From Sphingobacterium humi (GTDB taxonomy: Bacteria > Bacteroidota > Bacteroidia > Sphingobacteriales > Sphingobacteriaceae), in contig NZ_WSQA01000008.1 of NCBI RefSeq assembly GCF_009768885.1, positions 145,826 to 209,825 of the forward strand: 64,000 nucleotides of DNA, given 5' to 3'. A program made the translations under genes and the position numbers. A model generated the notes under the pieces. It was not told the DNA's origin, made no database searches, and saw only the letters and a program-made list of their open reading frames with translations. Positions 27,389-36,249 of the stretch are shown one piece after another. How positions within the stretch are numbered: the first letter of the stretch is position 1; each line of letters starts with the position of its first letter.

Positions 27389-27600
27389 ATGACTTTGTCA
27401 TCGTCTTGTCATGGTGCTGTCATGGTGAGCGGAGACGAACCACGAACGACTGGTACGTCAGTACAATCATCCATACCTGATAGTTAAATATAAAATTATT
27501 GCTATAACACGCTGCTAATCAATATTATAATGTTTATCACCTATACTGACGTACCAGTCGTTCGACTCCGCTCACCATGACAGCACTAGGACAAAGTCAT
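27389..27600. repeat. Palindromic MITE-like element, copy B
   Basis: A ~212-bp element. The outermost repeats are ATGACTTTGTC (27389-27399) and GACAAAGTCAT (27590-27600). Inside are arms 27406-27464 and 27544-27594 that share GTGCTGTCATGGTGAGCGGA and CGACTGGTACGTCAGTA with copy A. As in copy A, the left arm has an insertion (7 bp here: CCACGAA-like) missing from the right arm. The interior is AT-rich. It fills most of the gap between the GH25 gene and leuS. Confidence 0.85.
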
Positions 27601-27615
27601 ACGTTACTCTCCCTT

Positions 27616-30399
27616 CTAAACCACAATATTAATAATCTTACCCTTCACAAAGATGATTTTCTTCACTGCTTTGCCTTCCAAGTACTTCTGCACGTCGGCA
27701 TTTTCTTTGACGATGGCTTCTACGGCGGAGGCATCGAGGTCTAGGGCTAATGGAAGGTTCATCTTCATTTTACCGTTGATGGATACAGGGTAAGCAAATT
27801 CACTTTCTACCAAGTATTGCGGGTTAAATGTTGGGTATTGGGCGTAGGAAATACTTCCGGCTTCATGACCCAATTGGCTCCAAAGCTCTTCGGTGATATG
27901 CGGTGCATAAGGTGCTAACACAATTAATAAATCTTGGAGGATCTGCCGTTTGTTGCATTTCAGATCGGTCAATTCATTCACACAGATCATAAAGGCGGAT
28001 ACCGACGTATTGAAGGAGAATCGTTCAATATCTTCTTCTACCTTTTTGATGATTTTATGCAGAGCTTTGAATTCTGCTTTGCTTGGTTCCTCATCGGAAA
28101 CATTAAAGTTACCTTCGCTATCGTGGAAGAGGCGCCATACCTTACGTAAGAATTTATATACGCCTTCGATACCATTTGTATTCCAAGGTTTTGCCTGTTC
28201 CAAAGGACCCAAGAACATTTCGTATAAACGTAACGTATCCGCTCCGTATTGGCTGATAATATCATCCGGATTTACCACGTTGAACTTAGACTTTGACATC
28301 TTCTCCACCTCAGTGCCACAGATGTACTTTCCGTTTTCTAATACAAATTCCGCATTGGCATAATCAGGACGGAAGGTTTTAAATTTCTCTAAATCTAATA
28401 CATCATTATGCACGATATTTACATCCACATGCAAAGGAATCGTATTGTACTGCTCTTTCAAGCCTAGCGAAACGAAGGTATTGGTACCACGACCTTCTGC
28501 ATCTAATACGCGATATACAAAGTTCGATCGCCCTTGGATCATCCCTTGGTTGATTAGCTTTTTGAAAGGCTCTTCTTCATTATGATAACCCAAGTCTTTT
28601 AAGAACTTATTCCAGAAGCGTGAGTATAGTAAGTGACCTGTAGCATGCTCAGAACCACCGATGTATAAATCTACCGCTTTCCAATAATCTACGGCTTCAG
28701 GGGATGCGAATTTCTGTTCATTCTTAGGATCCATATAGCGGAACCAGTACCAAGAAGAACCTGCCCATCCCGGCATGGTGCTTAATTCATATTCATAAGC
28801 ATCTTGGTATTTCCAGTTTTCAGCACGGCCTAATGGTGGCTCGCCACTTTCTGTCGGCAAGTATTTATCGACTTCCGGAAGAAGCAAAGGCAATTCTTCC
28901 TCCTTAATTAAATATGGAAGGTTGTTTTTGAAATAAACAGGCACCGGTTCGCCCCAGTAGCGCTGGCGACCAAAGATAGCATCGCGCATACGGAAGTTTA
29001 CCTTCGCCTTCCCTAGCTTCAGGCTTTCTAAGCGCTCGATTAAAGCGGGTACAGCTTCCTGGTAGTTCATCCCATTGATAAAGTCGGAGTTGATGTATTT
29101 TCCATCTTTGTTAGGGTCGGCAGCTTCTTCGATTTGTTGCGAATCTGAAATCGGGATAATCGGCAAGTTAAAGTGCTTAGCGAATAAGTAATCGCGTTGA
29201 TCACCGGAAGGTACAGCCATTACAGCGCCTGTTCCGTAGCTTGCCAATACATAGTCGGCAATCCAGATCTGCACATCTTCACCTGTTAAAGGATGCTTTG
29301 CAAAGGAACCTGTGAAAGCACCGGAAACAGTTTTTGCATCCGCCATCCGGTCTAATTCTGATTTCTTCGCTGTTTTCTCAATATAAGCCTCTACTTCTGC
29401 ACGTTGCGCATCGGTAGTTAAAGCGGCAACAAACTCGTGTTCTGGTGCCAACACGACGAAACTTACGCCGTAGATGGTATCTACACGGGTTGTGAATACT
29501 TCAATATGATCGTTTAGTTGTGGTACAGGGAATTTAACGCTAGCACCGACTGACTTACCAATCCAGTTGCGTTGCATCTCTACCAAAGGCTCGGGCCAGT
29601 CGATATGTTCCAAGCCGCGTAAAAGACGGTCGGCATAGGCGGTAATGCGCATTGACCATTGCATCATCTTCTTCTGCTCGACAGGGAAACCTCCACGTTC
29701 GGAAACACCATTGATCACCTCATCGTTGGCCAATACAGTCCCTAGTGCCGGGCACCAGTTTACAGTACTTTCACGTAGATAGGCTAAACGGTATTTTAAT
29801 AATTCTTCTTGCTGTTGTTCTTCCGAGAAAGCTTTCCATTCGTCTGCCGTAAAGCTTAACACTTCTTCATCTGACTCGGCTTGAACACCTTGAGATCCAG
29901 TCTTTTCAAAGTGTGCAATTAAACTAGCGATAGGTTCTGCTTTATCGCTGGCTTTATTATACCAGGCATCGAAGGATTTCATGAAAATCCACTGTGTCCA
30001 TTTATAATAATCGGCATTGGAGGTTCGGACTTCCCGCGACCAATCGAAGGAAAAGCCGATGTTATCTAACTGCTCTCTATAGCGTTGAATATTGGTTTCC
30101 GTGGTAATGGCAGGGTGTTGTCCGGTTTGGATGGCATACTGCTCGGCCGGCAATCCAAAGGAATCATAACCCATCGGGTGCAGCACATTAAAGCCTTTCA
30201 GGCGCTTGTATCGGGAAAAAATATCGGAAGCTATGTAGCCTAGTGGGTGGCCCACATGCAAACCTGCCCCTGAAGGGTAAGGAAACATGTCTAACACATA
30301 GTATTTCGGTTTTGCTGTAGACTCCTCAGTTTTAAAGGTTTGATGGTCTGCCCAATACTTTTGCCACTTTTGCTCAATAGATTGATGATTATACTCCAT
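27616..30399 (-). CDS. leuS: Leucyl-tRNA synthetase
   Basis: A 927-residue class I aminoacyl-tRNA synthetase. The HIGH-type motif is [12 protein letters not shown] and the KMSKS loop is [14 protein letters not shown]. Between them lies the CP1 editing domain ([29 protein letters not shown]). I start at the ATG ending at 30399 ([16 protein letters not shown]): a longer frame reaches 30459, but a promoter-like -7 box (TATTTTCG, read leftward near 30436-30429) falls inside that extension. Confidence 0.97.
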   Translation of the reverse strand: MEYNHQSIEQKWQKYWADHQTFKTEESTAKPKYYVLDMFPYPSGAGLHVGHPLGYIASDIFSRYKRLKGFNVLHPMGYDSFGLPAEQYAIQTGQHPAITTETNIQRYREQLDNIGFSFDWSREVRTSNADYYKWTQWIFMKSFDAWYNKASDKAEPIASLIAHFEKTGSQGVQAESDEEVLSFTADEWKAFSEEQQQEELLKYRLAYLRESTVNWCPALGTVLANDEVINGVSERGGFPVEQKKMMQWSMRITAYADRLLRGLEHIDWPEPLVEMQRNWIGKSVGASVKFPVPQLNDHIEVFTTRVDTIYGVSFVVLAPEHEFVAALTTDAQRAEVEAYIEKTAKKSELDRMADAKTVSGAFTGSFAKHPLTGEDVQIWIADYVLASYGTGAVMAVPSGDQRDYLFAKHFNLPIIPISDSQQIEEAADPNKDGKYINSDFINGMNYQEAVPALIERLESLKLGKAKVNFRMRDAIFGRQRYWGEPVPVYFKNNLPYLIKEEELPLLLPEVDKYLPTESGEPPLGRAENWKYQDAYEYELSTMPGWAGSSWYWFRYMDPKNEQKFASPEAVDYWKAVDLYIGGSEHATGHLLYSRFWNKFLKDLGYHNEEEPFKKLINQGMIQGRSNFVYRVLDAEGRGTNTFVSLGLKEQYNTIPLHVDVNIVHNDVLDLEKFKTFRPDYANAEFVLENGKYICGTEVEKMSKSKFNVVNPDDIISQYGADTLRLYEMFLGPLEQAKPWNTNGIEGVYKFLRKVWRLFHDSEGNFNVSDEEPSKAEFKALHKIIKKVEEDIERFSFNTSVSAFMICVNELTDLKCNKRQILQDLLIVLAPYAPHITEELWSQLGHEAGSISYAQYPTFNPQYLVESEFAYPVSINGKMKMNLPLALDLDASAVEAIVKENADVQKYLEGKAVKKIIFVKGKIINIVV

Positions 30400-30622
30400 G
30401 ATTGTCTGTAAGAAATATATAAGAGATGCGAAAATAGCGATTTTAGGCCAATAAAGCACAAAAGTTTTTTATTCTATACAATAATTTCGGATATTCGTTG
30501 TTAGAAATTTAGAGGAAGGAAATATTTCAATATCCGGTAGGTTTTAGCGTAGTTTATTACATTAAATCTTCTGAGAATCATCTGAAATATGTACTTTCGC
30601 ATCAAGTAAATAAAAATACTAT

Positions 30623-31501
30623 ATGTCAGTGATCGAACAGGGTTCACCAAGAAAAAAAACAAAATCGGTTTATATTTCTACAGTTATCAGTATTGCACTG
30701 GTATTATTGATGACTGGTCTATTAGGGCTTATTCTAGTCCACGCCAAGAACCTTTCCCGCTATGTTAAAGAGAATATCGTGCTGAATGTTATTGTCAATG
30801 ACAATGTGAATGAAGGCGATGTGCTTACCTTACAGAAGGATTTAGAGAAAGATCCGTATGTATTGCGCTCTGAATATGTGAGCAAGGAGCTTGCGGCTAA
30901 AAACCTGAAAGAAGACCTAGGCGAAGACTTCGTGGAGTACTTAGGGCATAACCCACTCCTACCGTCGATCGATATCTATATGAAGGAACAATACGCGAAC
31001 AGCGATAGCATCCAGACGTTTATTGATAAAATCGGAAAGAATAGCCGTATTAAAGAAGTGGTTTACCAGGAGTCTTTAATTGATATGGTAAATAAGAACA
31101 TCCGGGTAATTGGGATTGTTATTTTAGCTTTCACGGTTATCTTATTGATTATCGCTGTAGCCTTAATCAATAATACGATCCGATTAGCCATTTATTCGCA
31201 GCGTTTCTTGATAAAAAGTATGCAACTTATTGGTGCGACTAAGAACTTTATCCGTCGACCATACATCATGTACGGTATAGCCCATGGGTTGATTGGCTCT
31301 TTGATTGCCATTCTGCTCCTAATTACGACCTTACATTTTGCGCAGAAGCAAGTTCCTGAATTGGTATTCCTTCGCGACTGGTTCGAGTTCGCCATGATCT
31401 TTATTTTTGTGATTGCCCTGGGTATTATTATTGCCGGCGCAAGCACCTATTTTGCCGTGACCAAATATCTACGTGCTAAATCAGCAAGTTTATATAGATA
31501 A
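30623..31501 (+). CDS. ftsX: Cell division protein FtsX (permease)
   Basis: A 292-residue membrane protein of the ABC-type FtsEX complex: an N-terminal helix (~22-43), a periplasmic domain to ~170, then three C-terminal helices (VILAFTVILLIIAVALINN, IAHGLIGSLIAILLLITT and IFVIALGIIIAGASTYFAV). FtsEX couples ATP hydrolysis to peptidoglycan hydrolysis at the septum. ftsE is not adjacent, as is common in Bacteroidota. It leads an operon with a DUF3098 gene and uppP, all cell-envelope functions. Confidence 0.93.
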   Translation: MSVIEQGSPRKKTKSVYISTVISIALVLLMTGLLGLILVHAKNLSRYVKENIVLNVIVNDNVNEGDVLTLQKDLEKDPYVLRSEYVSKELAAKNLKEDLGEDFVEYLGHNPLLPSIDIYMKEQYANSDSIQTFIDKIGKNSRIKEVVYQESLIDMVNKNIRVIGIVILAFTVILLIIAVALINNTIRLAIYSQRFLIKSMQLIGATKNFIRRPYIMYGIAHGLIGSLIAILLLITTLHFAQKQVPELVFLRDWFEFAMIFIFVIALGIIIAGASTYFAVTKYLRAKSASLYR

Positions 31502-31522
31502 TCAATTGTTAATCTACAGCTA

Positions 31523-31777
31523 ATGAGCCAAACAGTTAAAAAGAAAACAAATACCGAACTGGCAAAAGGCCACTTTGTCTTCCAAAAGATAAATTATCAA
31601 TTATTCATCCTCAGCATGGTTATTGTTGCTATTGGATTTATATTAATGATGGGTACTGAAGACATTTACAGCTTCAGCAAAATTACCCTAGCGCCGCTAG
31701 TGGTTGTGGCAGGTTTCGCCCTTGGATTTGTAGCCATTTTATATAAACCTAAAAAGAACAAAACAAACCAGGGCTAA
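31523..31777 (+). CDS. DUF3098 membrane protein
   Basis: An 84-residue protein with two membrane helices (FILSMVIVAIGFILMMG and LAPLVVVAGFALGFVAIL), matching DUF3098. It lies between ftsX and uppP in every sense of the operon: 21 bp behind ftsX, and its stop overlaps the uppP start codon by one base. This ftsX-DUF3098-uppP order recurs in Bacteroidota. Function is unknown; an envelope role is implied by the company. Confidence 0.88.
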   Translation: MSQTVKKKTNTELAKGHFVFQKINYQLFILSMVIVAIGFILMMGTEDIYSFSKITLAPLVVVAGFALGFVAILYKPKKNKTNQG

Positions 31778-32592
31778 TGAATTATTTTGAAGCTATTATT
31801 ATTGCGATCGTTGAGGGATTAACGGAATACCTCCCTATTTCATCAACGGCTCATATGGGCTTTACGGCCGCCCTGATGGGGATGGAAGAAAGCGAATACC
31901 TTAAGATGTTTCAGGTTTCCATTCAATTCGGTGCTATCCTATCTATCGTTGTGCTCTACTGGCGTAAATTTTTCGATCTTAAGAACCTCAGCTTATACCT
32001 AAAGCTTGCTATCGCTGTAATTCCAGCCTTAGTATTAGGGAAGCTATTTGACGATAAGATTGAAGCCGTATTGGGCAATCAAGTAGCTATTTCGGCCGTA
32101 TTGGTATTGGGTGGTGTTATCTTGTTGTTTGTAGACAAATGGTTTAAGAATCCTACCATTACCGACGAGAAGGATATTCCGATTAAAAAGGCTTTAATTA
32201 TTGGTTTTTGGCAATGTTTAGCCATGATGCCGGGAACATCGCGTTCTGCAGCCTCTATTATTGGCGGATTGACGCAAGGCTTAAGCCGCAAAGCCGCAGC
32301 TGAGTTTTCGTTTTTCTTAGCCGTGCCTACCATGCTTGCCGTGACGGTTTACTCCATTTTCGTAAAAACATGGGGTGAAGGAACGCCGCAAGCACAAAAA
32401 GGTTATGAGATGATTATGGCCAGCCAAGAGAATATCATGGTATTTATTATCGGAAATATTGTGGCTTTTATTGTGGCCATGATTGCTGTGAAGACTTTCA
32501 TCAGCGTATTAACCAAATACGGATTTAAATTCTGGGGTTGGTACCGCATTATCATAGGGATTGTTTTATTGTTCTATTTCTGGAACCAATAA
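31777..32592 (+). CDS. uppP: Undecaprenyl-diphosphate phosphatase
   Basis: A 271-residue integral membrane enzyme (BacA/UppP) recycling the lipid carrier of peptidoglycan by removing one phosphate. Signature motifs are VEGLTEYLPISSTAHMG and MMPGTSRSAASIIGG, with about eight membrane helices. Start ATG overlaps the stop of the DUF3098 gene (TAATG), so they are translationally coupled. Confidence 0.97.
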   Translation: MNYFEAIIIAIVEGLTEYLPISSTAHMGFTAALMGMEESEYLKMFQVSIQFGAILSIVVLYWRKFFDLKNLSLYLKLAIAVIPALVLGKLFDDKIEAVLGNQVAISAVLVLGGVILLFVDKWFKNPTITDEKDIPIKKALIIGFWQCLAMMPGTSRSAASIIGGLTQGLSRKAAAEFSFFLAVPTMLAVTVYSIFVKTWGEGTPQAQKGYEMIMASQENIMVFIIGNIVAFIVAMIAVKTFISVLTKYGFKFWGWYRIIIGIVLLFYFWNQ

Positions 32593-32612
32593 GATTATAC
32601 AACGTATTTTAT

Positions 32613-32645
32613 AAATAGGACAGCCAGGCTGTTCTATTTTTTTTG
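32613..32645 (+). terminator. Terminator of the ftsX-uppP operon
   Basis: Inverted repeat AAATAGGACAGCC (32613-32625) and GGCTGTTCTATTT (32627-32639), followed by a run of T. Confidence 0.9.
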
Positions 32646-32713
32646 CCCACGGCCTTTGCTCCTCTTTTGCTGGCCATAAAATTTCCATAAGAACGTAAAT
32701 ACTAGACAGTATA

Positions 32714-32745
32714 TTCGAGGAAGCCCAATAATATTCTTATTTTTG
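32714..32745 (+). promoter_or_regulatory. Promoter of truB-ribF
   Basis: TTCG (32714-32717), 20 bp, then TATTTTTG (32738-32745): an exact TAnnTTTG -7 box with a one-mismatch -33 box at the right spacing. Confidence 0.6.
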
Positions 32746-32808
32746 CAGGAAATTTGAGGCAAACCAACAGATTCCAGCAAATCTGGTTGCTGCTAAAAAC
32801 ACAATTGA

Positions 32809-33537
32809 ATGAAGCAAGTGCGTAACTTACACGAAGATACAGACTTTAACTTTGCCACTGGCGAAGTATTATTGATCGATAAACCCCTAACCTGGACCAG
32901 CTTCGATGTAGTCGGAAAACTTAGAAATACCTTAAAACCCTTGAAATTAAAAGTTGGCCATGCCGGGACATTGGATCCTTTGGCAACAGGCTTGCTGATT
33001 GTTTGTACCGGTAAAATGACCAAGCAAATCGACCTGTTTCAAGCGGAAGATAAAGAATATACTGGAACCATAACCATTGGTGCTACTACCCCATCCTACG
33101 ACTTGGAGACCGTGATTGAACAAATTAAGGATTACAGTCACATTACAGAAGCGCAGGTGCATGCGGTGGCCGCTAGTTTCCTAGGCGATCAAGACCAATA
33201 CCCACCAGCGCATTCTGCCATTAAAATAGATGGAGAACGCGTGTATGAGAAAGCCCGTCGCGGTGAGGAAGTAGCTCTAAAATCGCGTCGCGTACATATT
33301 ACCACCTGTGCCATAGAAAAGATTGAATTTCCAGTGTTGCACTTCCGTATCCAATGTAGTAAAGGAACCTATATCCGTTCTATTGCGCATGACTTTGGTG
33401 CTAAGCTTGGCGTAGGTGCTCATTTATCCAGCTTACGTAGAACAAAAAGCGGCGACTTTGATGTTGAGAAGGCTTGGAATCTTCCGGAACTTATCGAGTT
33501 GATAAAAGAAAAAAAGGACCTAAACCTCCTGAAATAA
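32809..33537 (+). CDS. truB: tRNA pseudouridine(55) synthase
   Basis: A 242-residue TruB enzyme making pseudouridine 55 in the T-loop of tRNAs. The catalytic Asp sits in KVGHAGTLDPLATGLLIV; other motifs are LIDKPLTWTSFDVV and CSKGTYIRSIAHDFG. There is no C-terminal PUA domain, giving the short form. It is followed 16 bp later by ribF. Confidence 0.96.
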   Translation: MKQVRNLHEDTDFNFATGEVLLIDKPLTWTSFDVVGKLRNTLKPLKLKVGHAGTLDPLATGLLIVCTGKMTKQIDLFQAEDKEYTGTITIGATTPSYDLETVIEQIKDYSHITEAQVHAVAASFLGDQDQYPPAHSAIKIDGERVYEKARRGEEVALKSRRVHITTCAIEKIEFPVLHFRIQCSKGTYIRSIAHDFGAKLGVGAHLSSLRRTKSGDFDVEKAWNLPELIELIKEKKDLNLLK

Positions 33538-33553
33538 ACAGCATATACCACAC

Positions 33554-34534
33554 ATGAAAATATATAGAAATCTGGACGAATTTGAACCATTGGATTATGC
33601 CATCGTAACGATAGGTACATTTGATGGCGTGCATGTTGGCCACCAGAAGATTTTAAATAAGATCACCGAATTGGCGAAGCATAATACCGGAGAGTCGGTA
33701 TTATTGACCTTCTTCCCTCACCCGCGCTTGATTATCAATCCGGATGATGATAGCCTTCGTCTTATCAATGATATTGAAGAGAAGGTGGAACGCTTGGCCC
33801 TTGCCGGCATTGATCATTTAATTATTACACCCTTTACCCGCGACTTCTCGAACCAGAGCCCGGAGGAATATATTTCCAACGTGTTGGTGAATAAGATTGG
33901 CTGTAAGAAGATTGTTATTGGCTATGACCATCACTTTGGTAAAGACCGTAAAGGCACCATTAAGGAGCTTATCCATAATGCGAGTATCTTCGATTATACC
34001 GTAGAGGAAATTCCGGAACAGGATATTGAGGATGTGGCTGTCTCTTCGACACGTATTCGTGAATCCTTGATCAAAGGTGATATTGACACGGCGAACAAAT
34101 ACTTAGGCTATCCTTTTGAACTGACTGGCACCGTTATTCGGGGCGATCAAATCGGTCGGGAGATTGGATTTCCTACCGCAAATCTGCATGTGCATGAAAG
34201 CCATAAATTGATTCCGGCCTACGGTATCTATGCGGTGGAGGTTGAAATATACCCGCGTGCCTGTGATATTGAAACCGGAGAATACTTCCAACCGGAACCG
34301 GAACGCATCGCCAAAGGCATGTGTTACATCGGTACCCGCCCTACCGTAGATGGCATGACCAGAAAGATTGAGGTCAACCTTTTAGATTTCAACGATGACT
34401 TATATAGCAAGACTATCCGGGTAAAATTCCTCTCCTTCATCCGGCACGATCAATGGTTTGAAAGCTTAGACCTGATGAAAGAACAGATTAAAAAGGACGA
34501 ATTAATGATTCGGGATTTCTTCCAGAATGCGTAA
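33554..34534 (+). CDS. ribF: Bifunctional riboflavin kinase/FAD synthetase
   Basis: A 326-residue protein that phosphorylates riboflavin to FMN and adenylates it to FAD. The N-terminal nucleotidyltransferase has IGTFDGVHVGHQKIL and SSTRIRESL; the C-terminal flavokinase has TGTVIRGDQIGREIGFPTAN and MCYIGTRPTVDG. An acidic insert near residues 236-256 (between EIYPR and ERIAKGM) is longer than usual. It is cotranscribed with truB. Confidence 0.96.
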   Translation: MKIYRNLDEFEPLDYAIVTIGTFDGVHVGHQKILNKITELAKHNTGESVLLTFFPHPRLIINPDDDSLRLINDIEEKVERLALAGIDHLIITPFTRDFSNQSPEEYISNVLVNKIGCKKIVIGYDHHFGKDRKGTIKELIHNASIFDYTVEEIPEQDIEDVAVSSTRIRESLIKGDIDTANKYLGYPFELTGTVIRGDQIGREIGFPTANLHVHESHKLIPAYGIYAVEVEIYPRACDIETGEYFQPEPERIAKGMCYIGTRPTVDGMTRKIEVNLLDFNDDLYSKTIRVKFLSFIRHDQWFESLDLMKEQIKKDELMIRDFFQNA

Positions 34535-34584
34535 GTAAGTCTGGATTACGCAAAGAATAAGACAAGGGAAATACACAAGATATT

Positions 34585-34619
34585 AAAAAAGCATCGTTTA
34601 TTAAACGATGCTTTTTTAA
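34585..34619. terminator. Terminator between ribF and the small lipoprotein gene
   Basis: A near-perfect inverted repeat AAAAAAGCATCGTTTA/TAAACGATGCTTTTTT (34585-34600, 34602-34617) gives T runs on both strands, so it can end ribF and the convergent gene. Confidence 0.9.
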
Positions 34620-34635
34620 TGTTTTATAGGATAGC

Positions 34636-34848
34636 TTACCATCTACCACGGACATCATCATAATGTCTTGATTTTTTACCTTTTTTCTTTTGTTGCCCTG
34701 GGGCAAATTGTTTAGCCGATTTCTTTCCGTAAATCTTCTTAGCTTGTCCTGGTGGCATCTTTTTGCCTGAGTGATGATGATGCGAATAACAGGATACTGC
34801 TGTTAAAGCCATCATTACTACCATAATTAATCCAATAATACGTTTCAT
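34636..34848 (-). CDS. Small basic lipoprotein
   Basis: A 70-residue protein with a lipoprotein signal peptide cut before Cys20 (LTAVSC). The mature part begins with a His cluster (YSHHHH) and is rich in Lys and Pro, containing MPPGQAKKIYGKKSAKQFAPGQ. This pattern is widespread in Bacteroidota, where it is sometimes mislabelled as a quinol oxidase subunit. The His cluster suggests metal binding (inference). Confidence 0.82.
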   Translation of the reverse strand: MKRIIGLIMVVMMALTAVSCYSHHHHSGKKMPPGQAKKIYGKKSAKQFAPGQQKKKGKKSRHYDDVRGRW

Positions 34849-34928
34849 AAGTTCATTCTTTATTCTACTATACGTTTAACCAAATATCAGGCCATTATTG
34901 ATAATAGACTTAAAACGTTAGCGAAGGA

Positions 34929-36245
34929 TTAATTATCAGATAATTGATAAAGGGCATGTAGCTTCGCATGCGGCAGGATAAAAAAGCCATGCAATTGAAG
35001 TCCGTTTGTTGTTCTAGCACGACCTTCCAGGCGTATTTTCTCCCAACGATCAAAGAATGGCAGCCATCCTAAATGTTTGATAACTGAAGCATTTTTCTGA
35101 TAAGTCAGGTTAAACACTGTTTTAGCCTTTTCGAAGGTAGCTGTCTGCCCTGCAACTGAATCTGTAGACAGACTGATGATATCACCTTCGGATTTCCGGT
35201 TGAATTTATAAAACAACTTTTCAGGAAGGTAGCCCAGTAAATGCGGCGAAGCTTTTAAACGAACCAGTAGATTCGGTGCATCCACTTCCTGCTCCTGCTT
35301 CACTTCCTTCATTTCAAAGTTATCGTCGTATTCGTAGGAAATAATAGTTTCCATCTGTTTGACATCCTTTGGCATCCATTGCAAGTCAATATAGCCACCA
35401 TAATATTTGTACAGGCTATCTACAGGCACCTTTAAGTCTTTCCATAAACTATCCTTTGCTTTCAACCAGGCACTTAGGTCGGCATCGAGGTAAGCATGCA
35501 ATACAGGGTTTCCGGAAACTGCCAAAGCTTGCGGGGCATCCGGGAATCGCCATTGCTCGGAGCTAAAGAAAGCATCGGCATGGATGCTGCCATTCTGAAA
35601 GTCCATACTGATCCAATCTTTGTTGCTGCTGGTCCATAAGAGGTCATTGCCATGTTGATCGGCATGCTTGCTGGTCCAACTATGTGCCGGAATCCAATCT
35701 TGTTGGGTACTGTTCAGGAGCTCCAACATGCTGGCCGAGCGATCTGTACTATCCTTCCCTATTGCAAATATTACCTGCGATTCATTGTATAGAAACGCTA
35801 GTTTCTTTTGCTGGTAATAGGTAAATCCGCCGTCTAGTGGCCTTGCAATGGAATCCAGGTCTTTGGCTACGTAAGTTTGGATAAAGCGTTTGAAGCGGTC
35901 TATATTACCGATATTCTGGATGGTATAATAGGTTTCTGCATTCGAGCTATCGGCAAACAGGTAAAGCATGGCCGGAATCTTCATTCCTGTGCGCCACAGC
36001 TTTTCACGTTTCCTGTCAGCAGAATCCTTTTCAGCGAAAAAGTAAGTATTCGGGTTGCTGATGGCATTTCCCATTAATTCCATGAACAGACCATCTACAT
36101 TTACCTGTAAAAGGGCCGTTGTATGCTTTGGTATAAGGATATCCTTCGCCTTGGAGGCGCGAATTTCTTTATAAATAAAAAGACCTATAGCTATGCCAGC
36201 TATAAGTCCTATCAGGGTATAACAAATCTTTTTAAGCAATCTCAT
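34929..36245 (-). CDS. Membrane-anchored protein of unknown function, DUF4836-neighbour
   Basis: A 438-residue protein with one N-terminal membrane helix (~8-25) and a large periplasmic part. I recognise no domain with certainty. The segment after the helix, HTTALLQVNVDGLFMELMGNA, resembles the start of the DUF4836-like protein encoded next (SNMVFALNGKAFFKH), which hints that the two are distant relatives. The gene begins 4 bp after the upstream gene ends, so it is translationally linked to it. Confidence 0.75.
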   Translation of the reverse strand: MRLLKKICYTLIGLIAGIAIGLFIYKEIRASKAKDILIPKHTTALLQVNVDGLFMELMGNAISNPNTYFFAEKDSADRKREKLWRTGMKIPAMLYLFADSSNAETYYTIQNIGNIDRFKRFIQTYVAKDLDSIARPLDGGFTYYQQKKLAFLYNESQVIFAIGKDSTDRSASMLELLNSTQQDWIPAHSWTSKHADQHGNDLLWTSSNKDWISMDFQNGSIHADAFFSSEQWRFPDAPQALAVSGNPVLHAYLDADLSAWLKAKDSLWKDLKVPVDSLYKYYGGYIDLQWMPKDVKQMETIISYEYDDNFEMKEVKQEQEVDAPNLLVRLKASPHLLGYLPEKLFYKFNRKSEGDIISLSTDSVAGQTATFEKAKTVFNLTYQKNASVIKHLGWLPFFDRWEKIRLEGRARTTNGLQLHGFFILPHAKLHALYQLSDN

Positions 36246-36249
36246 GCTG

